Shown here in pieces: positions 46,209 through 55,244 of a DNA stretch of 64,000 nucleotides. Each line of letters starts with the position of its first letter. Within the stretch, counting starts at the first letter, position 1. Source of the stretch: Pseudomonas sp. SCB32 (GTDB lineage Bacteria; Pseudomonadota; Gammaproteobacteria; Pseudomonadales; Pseudomonadaceae). Under the pieces are notes generated by a model. That model saw only the letters and a list, made by a program, of their open reading frames with translations. It was not told the DNA's origin and searched no databases. The stretch spans positions 2,170,001-2,234,000 of the forward strand of contig NZ_CP045118.1 of NCBI RefSeq assembly GCF_009189165.1. Reading direction: 5' to 3'. Position numbers and translations under genes: made by a program.

Positions 46209-47213
46209 TCAGACCTTCAGCACCAGCTTGCCGAAGTTCTCCCCGCTGAACAGCTTCGCCAGGGTTTCGGGGAAGGTTTCCAGCCCTTCGACGATGTCTT
46301 CCTTCGACTTCAGCTTGCCCTCGGCGATCCAGGTGGCCATGTCCTTGAAACCCTCGGGGAAGCGGCTGGCGTAGTCCATCACCACCATGCCCTCCATGCG
46401 CGCGCGGTTGACCAGCAGCGAGAGGTAGTTGGCCGGGCCGCGTACCGCTTCCTTGTTGTTGTACTGGCTGATCGCGCCGCAGATCACCACCCGCGCCCTG
46501 GGGGCGAGGCGAGCCAGCACGGCGTCGAGGATGTCGCCGCCGACGTTGTCGAAGAACACGTTCACGCCTTTGGGACACTCACGCTTGAGGCCGGCATGGA
46601 TGTCCTCGGCCTTGTAATCGATGGCGCCGTCGAAGCCCAAATCCTCCACCAGGTAGCGGCACTTGTCGGCGCCGCCGGCGATTCCGACCACCCGGCAACC
46701 TTTGATCTTCGCGATCTGCCCGACCACGCTGCCCACCGCGCCGGCTGCGCCGGAGACCACCACGGTGTCACCTGCCTGGGGTTGGCCGACGTCGAGGAAG
46801 CCGAAGTAGGCGGTCATACCGGTCATGCCCAGCGCCGACAGGTACAGCGGCAGCGGGGCGCGCTGGCTGTCCACCTTGTAGAAGCCCTTGGGTTCGCCGA
46901 GGAAGTAGTCCTGCACGCCAAGTGCGCCGTTCACTTCGTCGCCGACCTTGTAGTCCGGGTGCTGCGAGCCGATCACCTGGCCCACGCCCAGGGCGCGCAT
47001 CACGTCGCCGATGGCCACCGGGGCGATGTAGGACTTGGCGTCGTTCATCCAGCCGCGCATGGCCGGGTCCAGCGACAGGTACTGGTTTCTCACCAGGATC
47101 TGCCCGGGGCCGGGCTCGCCGACCGGGGTTTCCACATAGGCGAAGGTGTCGCGGGTGGCGGCGCCGACCGGGCGCTTGGCGAGCTGGAACTGGCGATTGA
47201 TCTGGGCGGTCAT
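46209..47213 (-). CDS. NADP-dependent MDR oxidoreductase (CurA/leukotriene B4 dehydrogenase-like)
   Basis: A 334-residue zinc-independent medium-chain reductase that usually reduces alpha,beta-unsaturated carbonyls with NADPH. The N-terminal domain has LSLDPAMRGWMND, a hallmark of the CurA/PTGR family. The nucleotide-binding motif is VSGAAGAVGSVVGQIAKIKG, and GVNVFFDNVGGDILD lies further on. Length is typical. It is divergent from the SDR gene at 47434. No operon partners are evident. Confidence 0.9.
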   Translation of the reverse strand: MTAQINRQFQLAKRPVGAATRDTFAYVETPVGEPGPGQILVRNQYLSLDPAMRGWMNDAKSYIAPVAIGDVMRALGVGQVIGSQHPDYKVGDEVNGALGVQDYFLGEPKGFYKVDSQRAPLPLYLSALGMTGMTAYFGFLDVGQPQAGDTVVVSGAAGAVGSVVGQIAKIKGCRVVGIAGGADKCRYLVEDLGFDGAIDYKAEDIHAGLKRECPKGVNVFFDNVGGDILDAVLARLAPRARVVICGAISQYNNKEAVRGPANYLSLLVNRARMEGMVVMDYASRFPEGFKDMATWIAEGKLKSKEDIVEGLETFPETLAKLFSGENFGKLVLKV

Positions 47214-47433
47214 GGCAGCGAACTCAAGGAGGGGAGAGCATTAGGTGATAGTCCGCGTGTCGCGCCGGGGCAAGTTCCGTGCGCCGGAGGAATGTTCACC
47301 CATCGGCTCCAGTGATCAGGGTTCGGCGTAATCATCATCGCGGTGGATGCCGTGACGTCGCCCCGCCTGATAGTGCTTCGCGCCGCTGGAGCGCTGGCTA
47401 GACTGCACCGGCACACCATTTCGAGGTTTTCTC

Positions 47434-48195
47434 ATGAGTCAGCTGCTTTCCGGCCAGGTCGCCCTGGTCACTGGTGCCGGCAACGGCATTGGCCGCGCCA
47501 CCGCCCAAGCCTTCGCCCAGCAGGGCGTGAAGGTCGTGGTCTCCGACGTCGATGCCAAAGGCGGCGCGGCCACCGTCGAGTTGATCCGCGCGGCTGGCGG
47601 CGACGCCACCTTCATCCGCTGCGACGTGACCCGCGATGCCGAGGTCAAGGCGTTGGTCGAGGGCACCGTGGCGGCGTATGGCCGCCTGGACTACGCCTTC
47701 AACAACGCCGGCATCGAGATCGAGAAGGGCAGGCTGGCGGAAGGCGAGGAAAGCGAGTTCGACGCCATCATGGGCGTCAACGTGAAGGGCGTCTGGCTGT
47801 GCATGAAACACCAGATTCCGGTGATGCTCGCCCAGGGTGGCGGCGCCATCGTCAACACCGCTTCCGTGGCCGGCCTGGGCGCCGCGCCGAAGATGAGCAT
47901 CTACGCCGCCTCCAAGCACGCGGTGATCGGCCTGACCAAGTCCGCCGCCATCGAATACGCGAAGAAGAAGGTGCGCATCAACGCCGTCTGCCCGGCGGTG
48001 ATCGACACCGACATGTTCCGCCGCGCCTACGAAGCGGACCCGAAGAAAGCCGAGTTCGCTGCCGCCATGCACCCGGTGGGGCGCGTTGGCCGCGTCGAGG
48101 AAATCGCCGCTGCCGTGCTTTACCTGTGCAGCGACAACGCCGGTTTCACGACTGGTGTGGCGTTGCCGGTGGATGGTGGGGCGACGGCGATCTGA
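47434..48195 (+). CDS. SDR family oxidoreductase
   Basis: A 253-residue classical short-chain dehydrogenase: TGAGNGIG at 13-20, NNAG at 90-93, catalytic S144, Y157 and K161 (YAASK), and C-terminal TGVALPVDGGATAI. D38 at the end of strand 2 (VSDVD) suggests NAD(H) rather than NADP(H). The start has GAGGTTTTCTC upstream. It is followed by a REP hairpin and then the symporter gene, so it is probably a separate transcription unit. The substrate is unknown. Confidence 0.9.
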   Translation: MSQLLSGQVALVTGAGNGIGRATAQAFAQQGVKVVVSDVDAKGGAATVELIRAAGGDATFIRCDVTRDAEVKALVEGTVAAYGRLDYAFNNAGIEIEKGRLAEGEESEFDAIMGVNVKGVWLCMKHQIPVMLAQGGGAIVNTASVAGLGAAPKMSIYAASKHAVIGLTKSAAIEYAKKKVRINAVCPAVIDTDMFRRAYEADPKKAEFAAAMHPVGRVGRVEEIAAAVLYLCSDNAGFTTGVALPVDGGATAI

Positions 48196-48254
48196 TCGTC
48201 CGGGGAGAGTCCCGTGTTCGGGCTGCCCCTCACCACCATTTCCATGGGGCACCT

Positions 48255-48302
48255 GTAGGAGCGGGCCATGCCCGCGATCGCGCGCATGGCGCGCTCCTAC
48301 AG
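48255..48302. repeat. REP/REPIN hairpin
   Basis: The 47-bp core is identical to the element at 37141-37187. It lies in the spacer between the SDR and symporter genes. Confidence 0.82.
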
Positions 48303-48438
48303 ATGCTTGTCCGCACGATCCCAACCAGTTCGCTACAAGATTTCGCATTCTGTTACAGGAAGAAGTGGTTTTGGCCCGCAAGGCCAGTTACAAGCGCAGT
48401 CATGGCCGAAAGAATCGGCCGACTTCAGTTGGAGAATA

Positions 48439-49335
48439 ATGACAATGACCAACGATCCCTTGCTGACCCTCTTCATGCCCATCGCCCTGGGCATCATCAT
48501 GCTCGGCCTCGGCCTGTCCCTGACGATTGCCGATTTCGTCCGTGTCGTGCGCTATCCCAAGCCGGTCGTGATCGGGCTGGTCTGCCAGATCATCCTGCTG
48601 CCGCTGGCGTGCTTCCTGATCACCATTGGCTTCGCCCTGGAGGCCGCGCTGGCCGTGGGGATGATGCTGCTCGCCGCGGCGCCCGGCGGCACTACCGCCA
48701 ACCTCTACAGCCACCTGGCCCACGGCGACGTGGCGTTGAACATCACGCTGACCGCGGTGAACTCGGTGATCGCCATCCTCACCATGCCGCTGATCGTCAA
48801 CCTGTCGCTGCTGTACTTCATGGACGACGGCCAGACCATCCCGCTGCAGTTCGGCAAGGTGGTGCAGGTGTTCATCATCGTTCTCGGTCCGGTAGCCATC
48901 GGCATGCTCATCCGCCGCCAGTTGCCGCGCGTGGCGGCGGCGTTGCAGAAGCCGGTGAAGATTCTTTCCGCGCTGTTGCTGTTGGTGATCATCGTCCTGG
49001 CGGTGGCCAAGGATTGGCCGACCTTCGTCGCCTATGCACCCATCGTTGGTGCGGCGGCGCTGTGCTTCAACCTGCTCAGCCTCGCCGTCGGCTACTGGGT
49101 GCCGCGCCTGCTCAAGCTGCCCAAGCCGCAGGCGGTGGCCATCGGCATGGAGATCGGCATCCACAACGGCACCCTTGCCATCGCCCTGGCGCTCAGCCCC
49201 ATGCTGCTGAACAACAAGACCATGGCGATCCCGGCCGCCATCTACGGTGTGCTGATGTTCTTTACCGCCGCCATCTTCGGCTGGTGGGTGAGCCGTGACG
49301 TGGTGAAGGCCGCGCCGGAGCAGGCGCCGGCCTGA
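48439..49335 (+). CDS. Bile acid:sodium symporter family protein
   Basis: A 298-residue inner-membrane protein of the BASS/SBF family, with about nine to ten transmembrane helices. The family block AVGMMLLAAAPGGTTANLYSHLA is visible near residue 72, and EIGIHNGTLAIALAL near residue 235, where the sodium-binding crossover lies in known structures. TTGGAGAAT precedes the ATG at 48439. The frame is open further upstream but overlaps the REP element. Bacterial members carry organic anions or pantoate-like acids. The substrate here is unknown. Confidence 0.88.
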   Translation: MTMTNDPLLTLFMPIALGIIMLGLGLSLTIADFVRVVRYPKPVVIGLVCQIILLPLACFLITIGFALEAALAVGMMLLAAAPGGTTANLYSHLAHGDVALNITLTAVNSVIAILTMPLIVNLSLLYFMDDGQTIPLQFGKVVQVFIIVLGPVAIGMLIRRQLPRVAAALQKPVKILSALLLLVIIVLAVAKDWPTFVAYAPIVGAAALCFNLLSLAVGYWVPRLLKLPKPQAVAIGMEIGIHNGTLAIALALSPMLLNNKTMAIPAAIYGVLMFFTAAIFGWWVSRDVVKAAPEQAPA

Positions 49336-49350
49336 GGCTGGAAGTCCCTC

Positions 49351-49398
49351 TATAGGAGCGGACTTTGTCCGCGATCGCGCGCATGGCGCGCTCCTACA
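49351..49398. repeat. REP/REPIN hairpin
   Basis: TAGGAGCGGACTTTGTCCGCGATCGC followed by GCGCATGGCGCGCTCCTA, a variant of the 37141 and 48256 elements, immediately after the symporter gene. Confidence 0.8.
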
Positions 49399-49466
49399 GA
49401 TGGGCGCTGTGGTTCGGTGAACTCCTGTGAGCGTGGATTCCTCCGCGACCGCTGGATAAGTAGAAA

Positions 49467-49503
49467 TTTCCTACAGGCTGATAAGGACTTTACGGTAGGG
49501 CGA
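49467..49503 (+). promoter_or_regulatory. Shared fimbrial upstream element, copy 1
   Basis: TTTCCTACA ... TACGGTAGGGCGA, with CCTAC (49470-49474) and GTAGG (49495-49499) forming a spaced dyad with a 20-bp gap. The same arrangement and spacing recur upstream of the usher gene at 51127-51163. It lies 86 bp upstream of the pilin gene. It is a candidate activator site. Confidence 0.6.
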
Positions 49504-49588
49504 TATCCCGCACGAGACCAGAATTTGGCCATCTCCTCCACTAATACCGGTGCAGGAGGCCCACTCACTCATGTAGGAATCTCGCCAA

Positions 49589-50128
49589 ATGAAAAAGTCC
49601 CTGATCTCCCTCGCTACCCTGGCTGCCCTGGTTGCTTCTGCTCATCAGGCCCAGGCCTCCGACGGCACCATCAACTTCAACGGCAAGGTCCAGGACGTTA
49701 CCTGCACCATCAAGATCAACGGTGCTGGCACCGGTGATGGCACCATCACTCTGCCGACTGTTTCCAAGACTTCCCTGGCCGGCGTCGGCACCACCGGTGG
49801 CGATACCAACTTCACCATCGACCTTTCCGGTTGCACTGGCAGCGAAGTCAGCGGCAACCCGGGTGTGGCGGTCTTCTTCGAACCGGGTGCCAACGTCACT
49901 TCCCTGGGCCGCCTGAAGAACACCGGCAGCGGCGCACCGGAAGTCGATCTGGCGATCTTCCGCAACGGCTCGGCCCTGCAACTGGGTGCTGCACCGGCTT
50001 CGGCATTCACTAATATCTCTGGTGCCGGCGCCAGCATGCCCTTCACCGTGAAGTACTACTCCAACTCCGCCACCCCGAGTGCAGGCGAAGTTAAGTCCAG
50101 CGTGACCTACTCGATCGTTTACCCGTAA
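49589..50128 (+). CDS. Chaperone-usher fimbrial major pilin
   Basis: A 179-residue type 1-like pilin subunit (CupA1-like). The signal peptide ends at QAQAS. The mature N-terminus SDGTINFNGKVQDVTC is the donor-strand region. The conserved disulfide is C39-C82, and the C-terminal beta-strand ends TYSIVYP with the usual penultimate Tyr. It is the first gene of a pilin-chaperone pair, with the chaperone 112 bp downstream. Low Arg and high Thr/Gly/Ser content is normal for pilins. Confidence 0.92.
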   Translation: MKKSLISLATLAALVASAHQAQASDGTINFNGKVQDVTCTIKINGAGTGDGTITLPTVSKTSLAGVGTTGGDTNFTIDLSGCTGSEVSGNPGVAVFFEPGANVTSLGRLKNTGSGAPEVDLAIFRNGSALQLGAAPASAFTNISGAGASMPFTVKYYSNSATPSAGEVKSSVTYSIVYP

Positions 50129-50240
50129 AGCTCCAACGTTTACTCGTAAAACCGGCGCAATACCGGCAATGCAGCGCGAGGGCGACCGCAACGGTCTGCC
50201 CTCGCGTAGTCTGGATCGTCACTTTCAACGCGAGGTTCAC

Positions 50241-50990
50241 ATGAAACGTAGTTTGCTCGGTGGTCGTGCATGGGGGCTGCTGATGGCGGCCTGCCTGATG
50301 ATCGGTCAAGCGCAGGCCTCCATCGTGATTACGGGAACCCGCGTGGTCTACGATGCGGCCCAGCGAGAAGTAACGGTCAAACTCAGCAACGACGGCCAGT
50401 CGCCCATGCTGGTGCAGTCGTGGATCGACGAAGGCAACGTCCAGGCGACACCCGATACCTCCGCCGCACCTTTCGTGCTCACCCCGCCCATCGCGCGGAT
50501 CGACCCGAGCAAGGGGCAGGCGCTGCGCGTCCGCTACACCGGGCAGAAGAGTCTGCCGCAAGACAAGGAATCACTGTTCTGGCTCAACGTGCTGGAGGTT
50601 CCGCCGGCGTCGGCCGAAGGGCAGAACAAGTTGAAGATCGCCTTCCGCAGCCGCCTGAAGCTCTTTTATCGCCCAGCAGGATTACCGGGCAACCCCACTG
50701 CCGCGGCCGAGCAACTGCAATGGCGCCTACAGCAGAAGGGTGCCGAGTGGGCACTGGAGTGCCGCAATGACAGCCCGTACTACGTCTCCCTGGGCAAGGT
50801 CAGCGTCAGCGGAGGCGGGCAGACCGTCAGCCCGTCCCTCGACATCAACTCCAGCATGCTCGCTCCCGGCGAACGCAAGGTGCTGCCGCTCAAGAGCGCT
50901 GCTGCCCTCGCTTCGGGCGCCAAGGTGGCCTACACGAGCGTCAGCGACCTGGGTGCAATGATCGAGCACTCCCAGCCCCTGAAACCCTGA
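50241..50990 (+). CDS. Periplasmic fimbrial chaperone
   Basis: A 249-residue PapD-type chaperone, two immunoglobulin domains. The signal peptide ends at AQAS. The subunit-anchoring Arg is in ITGTRVVYDAAQ, the family signature reads DKESLFWLNVLEVPP, and the anchoring Lys is in NKLKIAFRSRLKLFYRP. It folds and carries pilin subunits to the usher by donor-strand complementation. The ATG at 50241 gives a clean signal peptide. An in-frame ATG 24 codons earlier does not. A hairpin follows at 51017, separating it from the usher gene. Confidence 0.93.
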   Translation: MKRSLLGGRAWGLLMAACLMIGQAQASIVITGTRVVYDAAQREVTVKLSNDGQSPMLVQSWIDEGNVQATPDTSAAPFVLTPPIARIDPSKGQALRVRYTGQKSLPQDKESLFWLNVLEVPPASAEGQNKLKIAFRSRLKLFYRPAGLPGNPTAAAEQLQWRLQQKGAEWALECRNDSPYYVSLGKVSVSGGGQTVSPSLDINSSMLAPGERKVLPLKSAAALASGAKVAYTSVSDLGAMIEHSQPLKP

Positions 50991-51016
50991 TCTTCCCGCA
51001 CTGATCCCTCCTGAGT

Positions 51017-51039
51017 CCGGCACCCGCAACAGGTGCCGG
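51017..51039 (+). terminator. Hairpin after fimbrial chaperone gene
   Basis: CCGGCACC/GGTGCCGG perfect 8-bp stem with a 7-nt loop, followed by CCCTCTCTCT rather than a clean U-run. It is a probable terminator or attenuator of the pilin-chaperone unit, 27 bases after the stop. Confidence 0.55.
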
Positions 51040-51126
51040 CCCTCTCTCTGGATAACGGCCCCAACACGCACCGTGAAAATGCGGGCCGTTCCTGTCCTTG
51101 CAGATAGCAAGCTAACTATTTGGCGA

Positions 51127-51163
51127 ATTCCTACACGCGTGTCGGGAAAGTACGGTAGGGCGA
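51127..51163 (+). promoter_or_regulatory. Shared fimbrial upstream element, copy 2
   Basis: AATTCCTACA ... TACGGTAGGGCGA, with CCTAC (51130-51134) and GTAGG (51155-51159) at the same 20-bp gap as the copy upstream of the pilin gene, and similar flanks (CGCACG, CAGAA, CCATC) downstream. It lies about 330 bp upstream of the usher start, after the hairpin at 51017. It suggests a second promoter under common control. Confidence 0.6.
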
Positions 51164-51246
51164 ATCGCACGTCAGGCAGAAACTGAACCCATCGCATCCG
51201 CACTGGCCCGCCAGACGGGGACCACTTCGAACCAGGGGTTCAAGCC

Positions 51247-51363
51247 ATGGAAAAGCTGTTGATCACCACCACCGATGACGCAGCGCCACAGGTGTCATCC
51301 GGCGCTCCGCTTCCAGGCCCACGGCGAAGATTCGCCAGGCGCATCCGGATCACGTCGCCCTGA
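51247..51363 (+). CDS. Possible small ORF, 38 aa, in usher leader
   Basis: ATG at 51247 with AGGGG nine bases upstream opens a 38-residue frame (starts MEKLLITTTDDAAPQ, Arg-rich end RRFARRIRITSP). It lies between the second fimbrial element and the usher. There is no known family. It could be a leader peptide or chance. Nothing else is seen in 51040-51491 apart from the regulatory element. Confidence 0.25.
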   Translation: MEKLLITTTDDAAPQVSSGAPLPGPRRRFARRIRITSP

Positions 51364-51491
51364 TCCGAGCGGTCATACCCGCTTAGACCTCTTCTGACAT
51401 CGCTCTTTCTGGACACCCGCCAAGGCGCCGGGAGGAGCCCGTTTATGCCCGAGAACAGGGGCCGTCCACAGGACACCCACGAGGCTCAATC

Positions 51492-54035
51492 ATGAACAGC
51501 GTACGTCACCTCCAATCACGCAAGCCCAGCGCCTTCCAGCTCAAGCCGCTGGCACTGGCCGTCTGCCTGTTGAGCGGCCTTTGCTGCGGCCTGGCACTGG
51601 CGGGGCCGGATGACGGTGAAGTGGCCAACTTCGAGAGCGACATGCTCTGGGGGCAGGGTGCGCGTTCGATGAACCTGTCGCGCTTTCGTGAAAGCAACCT
51701 GGTCGAGCCGGGTGTCTACAACCTGGCCGTGCAGCTCAATGGAACGCCGCTCGGTCCTCAGGACATCCACTTTGTCGCTGGCGACCAGCCCGGCCATGGC
51801 AAAGCCTGCTTCTCGCGCCTCCAGCTGGAGCAGTTCGGCGTCAAGCTCGACCAACTGCCGCAGGACAAACTGACCGGCGACTGCCTTGACCTGGCGAGCC
51901 TTATCGAAGGCGCCAGTGCCAGCGTCGATGTCGGCGAGCAGCGGTTGGACCTGAGCATTCCCCAGGCCATGCTGCGCCGCAACCCGCGTGGCTACGTCAG
52001 CCCCGAGCGCTGGGACCGTGGCGTCAATGCCGGCTTCCTCGACTACAACCTCAACGGCTACCAGAGCAGCAGCCAGGGCAGCGACCAGCAGACCGCCTAT
52101 GCCAGCCTCAACGGCGGGCTGAACCTGGGCGACTGGCGCCTGCGCCAGCGCTCGTCGCTCAACTGGGGGCAGGACGGCAAGTCCCTGCAGAACCTCGCCA
52201 CCTTCGCCCAGCGCGACGTCGACGCCCTCCGCTCCCAACTGACCCTCGGCGATGCCTATACCGATGGCGATCTGTTCGACTCGGTCCCCATGCGTGGCGT
52301 GCGTCTGAATAGCGACGACCGCATGCTGCCTGACTCCCAGCGCGGCTACGCGCCGGTCGTGCGTGGCATCGCCGCCACCAACGCCCGCGTCACCATTCGC
52401 CAGAACGGCTACATCATCCACGAGGAGACCGTTGCCCCCGGCGCCTTCGAGATTAGTGACCTCAATCCCACCAGCGACAACGGCGACCTCGACGTCACCG
52501 TGACCGAAGCCAGCGGCCAGGAAAGCCACTTCACCGTGCCGTTCTCCTCGGTGGCCCGCTCCCTGCGCCCCGGCGTCTCGCGCTACACCGCAAGCGTCGG
52601 CCAGGTGCGGGACCTCACCTATGGCTACAGCCCCTACGTCGCCCAGGCCACCTACCAGCGCGGCATCACCAACAGCATCACCGCCTACACCGGCAGTTCG
52701 ATCTCCGACGGCTACACCTCCGCGCTCCTGGGTGGCGTGCTCAATACCGAGTACGGCGCCTTCGGCGCGGACCTGACCCAGGCCAGCACAGACCTGGAGG
52801 GGCAGCAGTACAGCGGCCGCTCGGTGCGCATCAGCTACAACAAGATCCTCGAGAGCACCGGCACCAACTTCACGGTTGCGTCCTACCGCTACTCCACCGA
52901 TGGCTATTTCGGCCTCAACGATGCCCTGAACGCCCGTGACCAACTTCAGGCGTTTGGCGACCAGAACGGCGGTGCCGACGCCATCCACCGCGCCCGCAGT
53001 CGCAGTGAGATCAACGTCAGCCAGAACATCGGGCGTGGATACCTGTTCGTCAGCGGTTCTGTGCAGAACTACTGGAACGACACTGGCTCCGATACCCAGT
53101 TCCAGGCCGGCTACAACCACAGCTGGAACTGGGGCAGCGCATCCGTCAGCGCCTCCCGCACCCAGGACGCCTTCGGCGGTTCCGAGAACCAGGTACTGCT
53201 CAGCGTCTCCCTGCCCATCGGTTCGGCCGGCAGCAATCGCCCGTACCTCACCAGCAGCGTCAGCCATAGCAGCAGTGGCGCCAGCAACCTGCAGAGCACC
53301 CTGAGCGGCACCGCCGGCAAGGACGGCCAGATCAACTACGGCATCACCAGCGCCTACGACAGCCCAGCTGACGGCCAGAGCGCCGCAAGCCTGGGCGGCA
53401 ATGCCCAGTACCGTGACTCCTATGGCACTCTCAATGGCTCCGTGAGCCAGGGCAGCGACTACCGTCAGGTCTCGGCCGGCATCGCCGGATCAGTGGTCGC
53501 CCATCCCAATGGCATCACCTTCGGCCAGAGCCTGGGCGACAGCATCGCCATCATCGACGCCCCCGGTGCAGCCGGTGCCCAGGTCAGCAATGCCAGTAAC
53601 GTCAAGCTCGATGGCCAGGGCCAGGCCGTGGTGCCGTACCTGACGGCCTACCGCGTGAACACCCTGGAGCTGGACCCCAAGGGCCTGTCCGACGATGTCG
53701 AACTCAAGAGCACCACGCAGGAAGTCGTACCGCGCAGCGGCTCGGTCATGCTGGTCAAGTTCGAAGCGGTTACCGGCCACGCGCTGCTGATCCAGAGCCG
53801 CCAAGGCGACGGTAGCCCGCTGCCCTTCGGCGCCAGTGTCTACGATGAGAAAAACCAGGAAGTCGGCGTAGTCGGGCAGGGCGGCAAGATCTTCGTCCGT
53901 GTAGAGAAGGACGCTGGCGAACTGCATGTTCCGTTGGATGACGGTCGGCAATGCGCTATTCACTACCAGGCGACTCCCCGAGTGGGCGGGGCGTCCGGCG
54001 AGCAAATGGAAACCCTTCATCAAGCCTGTGAGTAA
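51492..54035 (+). CDS. Fimbrial outer-membrane usher
   Basis: An 847-residue PapC/FimD-type usher that forms the 24-stranded secretion pore and orders subunits. The signal peptide ends at about GLALAGPDDG. The N-terminal chaperone-binding domain has NFESDMLWGQGARSMNLSRF and EPGVYNLAVQLNGTPLG. The plug region shows AATNARVTIRQNGYIIHEETVAPGAFEI, a conserved block. C-terminal domains end in a Cys pair region (HYQATPR ... HQACE). GAGG precedes the ATG. The tip-protein gene starts 45 bp downstream. Confidence 0.94.
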   Translation: MNSVRHLQSRKPSAFQLKPLALAVCLLSGLCCGLALAGPDDGEVANFESDMLWGQGARSMNLSRFRESNLVEPGVYNLAVQLNGTPLGPQDIHFVAGDQPGHGKACFSRLQLEQFGVKLDQLPQDKLTGDCLDLASLIEGASASVDVGEQRLDLSIPQAMLRRNPRGYVSPERWDRGVNAGFLDYNLNGYQSSSQGSDQQTAYASLNGGLNLGDWRLRQRSSLNWGQDGKSLQNLATFAQRDVDALRSQLTLGDAYTDGDLFDSVPMRGVRLNSDDRMLPDSQRGYAPVVRGIAATNARVTIRQNGYIIHEETVAPGAFEISDLNPTSDNGDLDVTVTEASGQESHFTVPFSSVARSLRPGVSRYTASVGQVRDLTYGYSPYVAQATYQRGITNSITAYTGSSISDGYTSALLGGVLNTEYGAFGADLTQASTDLEGQQYSGRSVRISYNKILESTGTNFTVASYRYSTDGYFGLNDALNARDQLQAFGDQNGGADAIHRARSRSEINVSQNIGRGYLFVSGSVQNYWNDTGSDTQFQAGYNHSWNWGSASVSASRTQDAFGGSENQVLLSVSLPIGSAGSNRPYLTSSVSHSSSGASNLQSTLSGTAGKDGQINYGITSAYDSPADGQSAASLGGNAQYRDSYGTLNGSVSQGSDYRQVSAGIAGSVVAHPNGITFGQSLGDSIAIIDAPGAAGAQVSNASNVKLDGQGQAVVPYLTAYRVNTLELDPKGLSDDVELKSTTQEVVPRSGSVMLVKFEAVTGHALLIQSRQGDGSPLPFGASVYDEKNQEVGVVGQGGKIFVRVEKDAGELHVPLDDGRQCAIHYQATPRVGGASGEQMETLHQACE

Positions 54036-54080
54036 TGAACCATTTGGCCATGACGGCCAATCGGGAGAAGGAGAGCGGTC

Positions 54081-55109
54081 ATGATTGTGCGGTCGATGTC
54101 TGTCGTGAGATTGCTGATGGTCAGCGCGCTATTGCTATTGCACCTGCCGGTGGCACTCGCGAAGGTAACGTGCACGGCGGTAACAGGCATGACTCTGAAT
54201 CTACCAGCCACTATTACAGCTCCCCGTGACCGGTCGTTGGGCACTCCGCTGACCAGTTGGATTACGGTCGGCAGCGTGGTCACAGAAAATGGTTGCACCT
54301 ACAACGATGCATCTACTGTCTATACGCAGGCGCGTGCCATTTTGACTCCCACCGGAAAACGAGTCACCGATGGTGGGGTCAGTTATGCCGTATTTTCCAC
54401 GTCGGTGTCCGGCGTAGGGTTGATACTGTCCATCAAGGACGCCGGTGGTGCATGGATGGCAGCGGAGGCTACAACCATGGACCTGCTCAAGGCCGCGGTA
54501 ACGTCCTATGGGACCTTTGCATCTGGCCGGCTGGTGGCCACGGGGGACGCGATCAGTACCGGGGTATTGCCCGCCATGACTGTTGGTGAGCAATTCATCA
54601 CCGAGAAGAGTTCCGGAAGCTCCACCACGCCTAAGGCTGCCATCAAGATCACCAGCACCAGCATAACGGCGCAGACCTGCTCGGTGGATGCCGGCTCGGT
54701 GAACATTCCGGTGAATCTGGCCATCACCAGCTCGTCAAAACTCCAGGGGCCAGTAGGCACTACGGACGGCAATGCGAGCTTCAACGTCCGACTCAATTGC
54801 AATACGGGGGTGAACGTCTTCATGACGCTCAGTGACGCCAATAACCTGGGCAATACCTCCGATACCCTCACGCTCAGCCCCAGCCTGGTCCAGGCAAAGG
54901 GGGTGGGGATTCAGATCCGGCGAAATGGCTCTCCGGTACGCTTCGGCCCGGACTCTTCTGCGGCGGGCAACACCAACCAGATTTCCGTCGGTGCCTCACC
55001 CAACGGCGTGCTGACCATTCCCTTCACGGCCAACTACATCAAGACGGCGACTACGGTGCGTCCCGGTGAGGCCAATGCCGTGGCCACCTACACGCTTTCC
55101 TACCAATGA
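54081..55109 (+). CDS. Fimbrial tip protein / two-domain adhesin
   Basis: A 342-residue secreted protein with signal peptide MIVRSMSVVRLLMVSALLL to ALA. The N-terminal domain (about 28-190) has a Cys pair (VTCTAV, ENGCTY) and is not recognisable, as expected for a receptor-binding lectin domain. The C-terminal pilin domain (about 195-342) has AQTCSVDAGSVNIPVNL, RLNCNTGV and the final strand VATYTLSYQ. The position at the end of the usher unit fits a tip adhesin. The receptor is unknown. Confidence 0.82.
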   Translation: MIVRSMSVVRLLMVSALLLLHLPVALAKVTCTAVTGMTLNLPATITAPRDRSLGTPLTSWITVGSVVTENGCTYNDASTVYTQARAILTPTGKRVTDGGVSYAVFSTSVSGVGLILSIKDAGGAWMAAEATTMDLLKAAVTSYGTFASGRLVATGDAISTGVLPAMTVGEQFITEKSSGSSTTPKAAIKITSTSITAQTCSVDAGSVNIPVNLAITSSSKLQGPVGTTDGNASFNVRLNCNTGVNVFMTLSDANNLGNTSDTLTLSPSLVQAKGVGIQIRRNGSPVRFGPDSSAAGNTNQISVGASPNGVLTIPFTANYIKTATTVRPGEANAVATYTLSYQ

Positions 55110-55244
55110 ATTCCAGGCGGTTGCCGAGCCGGCTTCATCCTACGCAAATGCGACAAGGTACTCAGGAAGCGTCCTGCACAGGCATCGGAAGAGCCTGTAG
55201 CATGCCGCGTTGCTGCGCCTGCATGGCCGCCGGTAAGGTCTCCG

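Noticed and set aside
51240..51476. A 78-codon minus-strand frame in the usher leader
   Set aside because: No RBS, no family features, lies antisense to the fimbrial leader.
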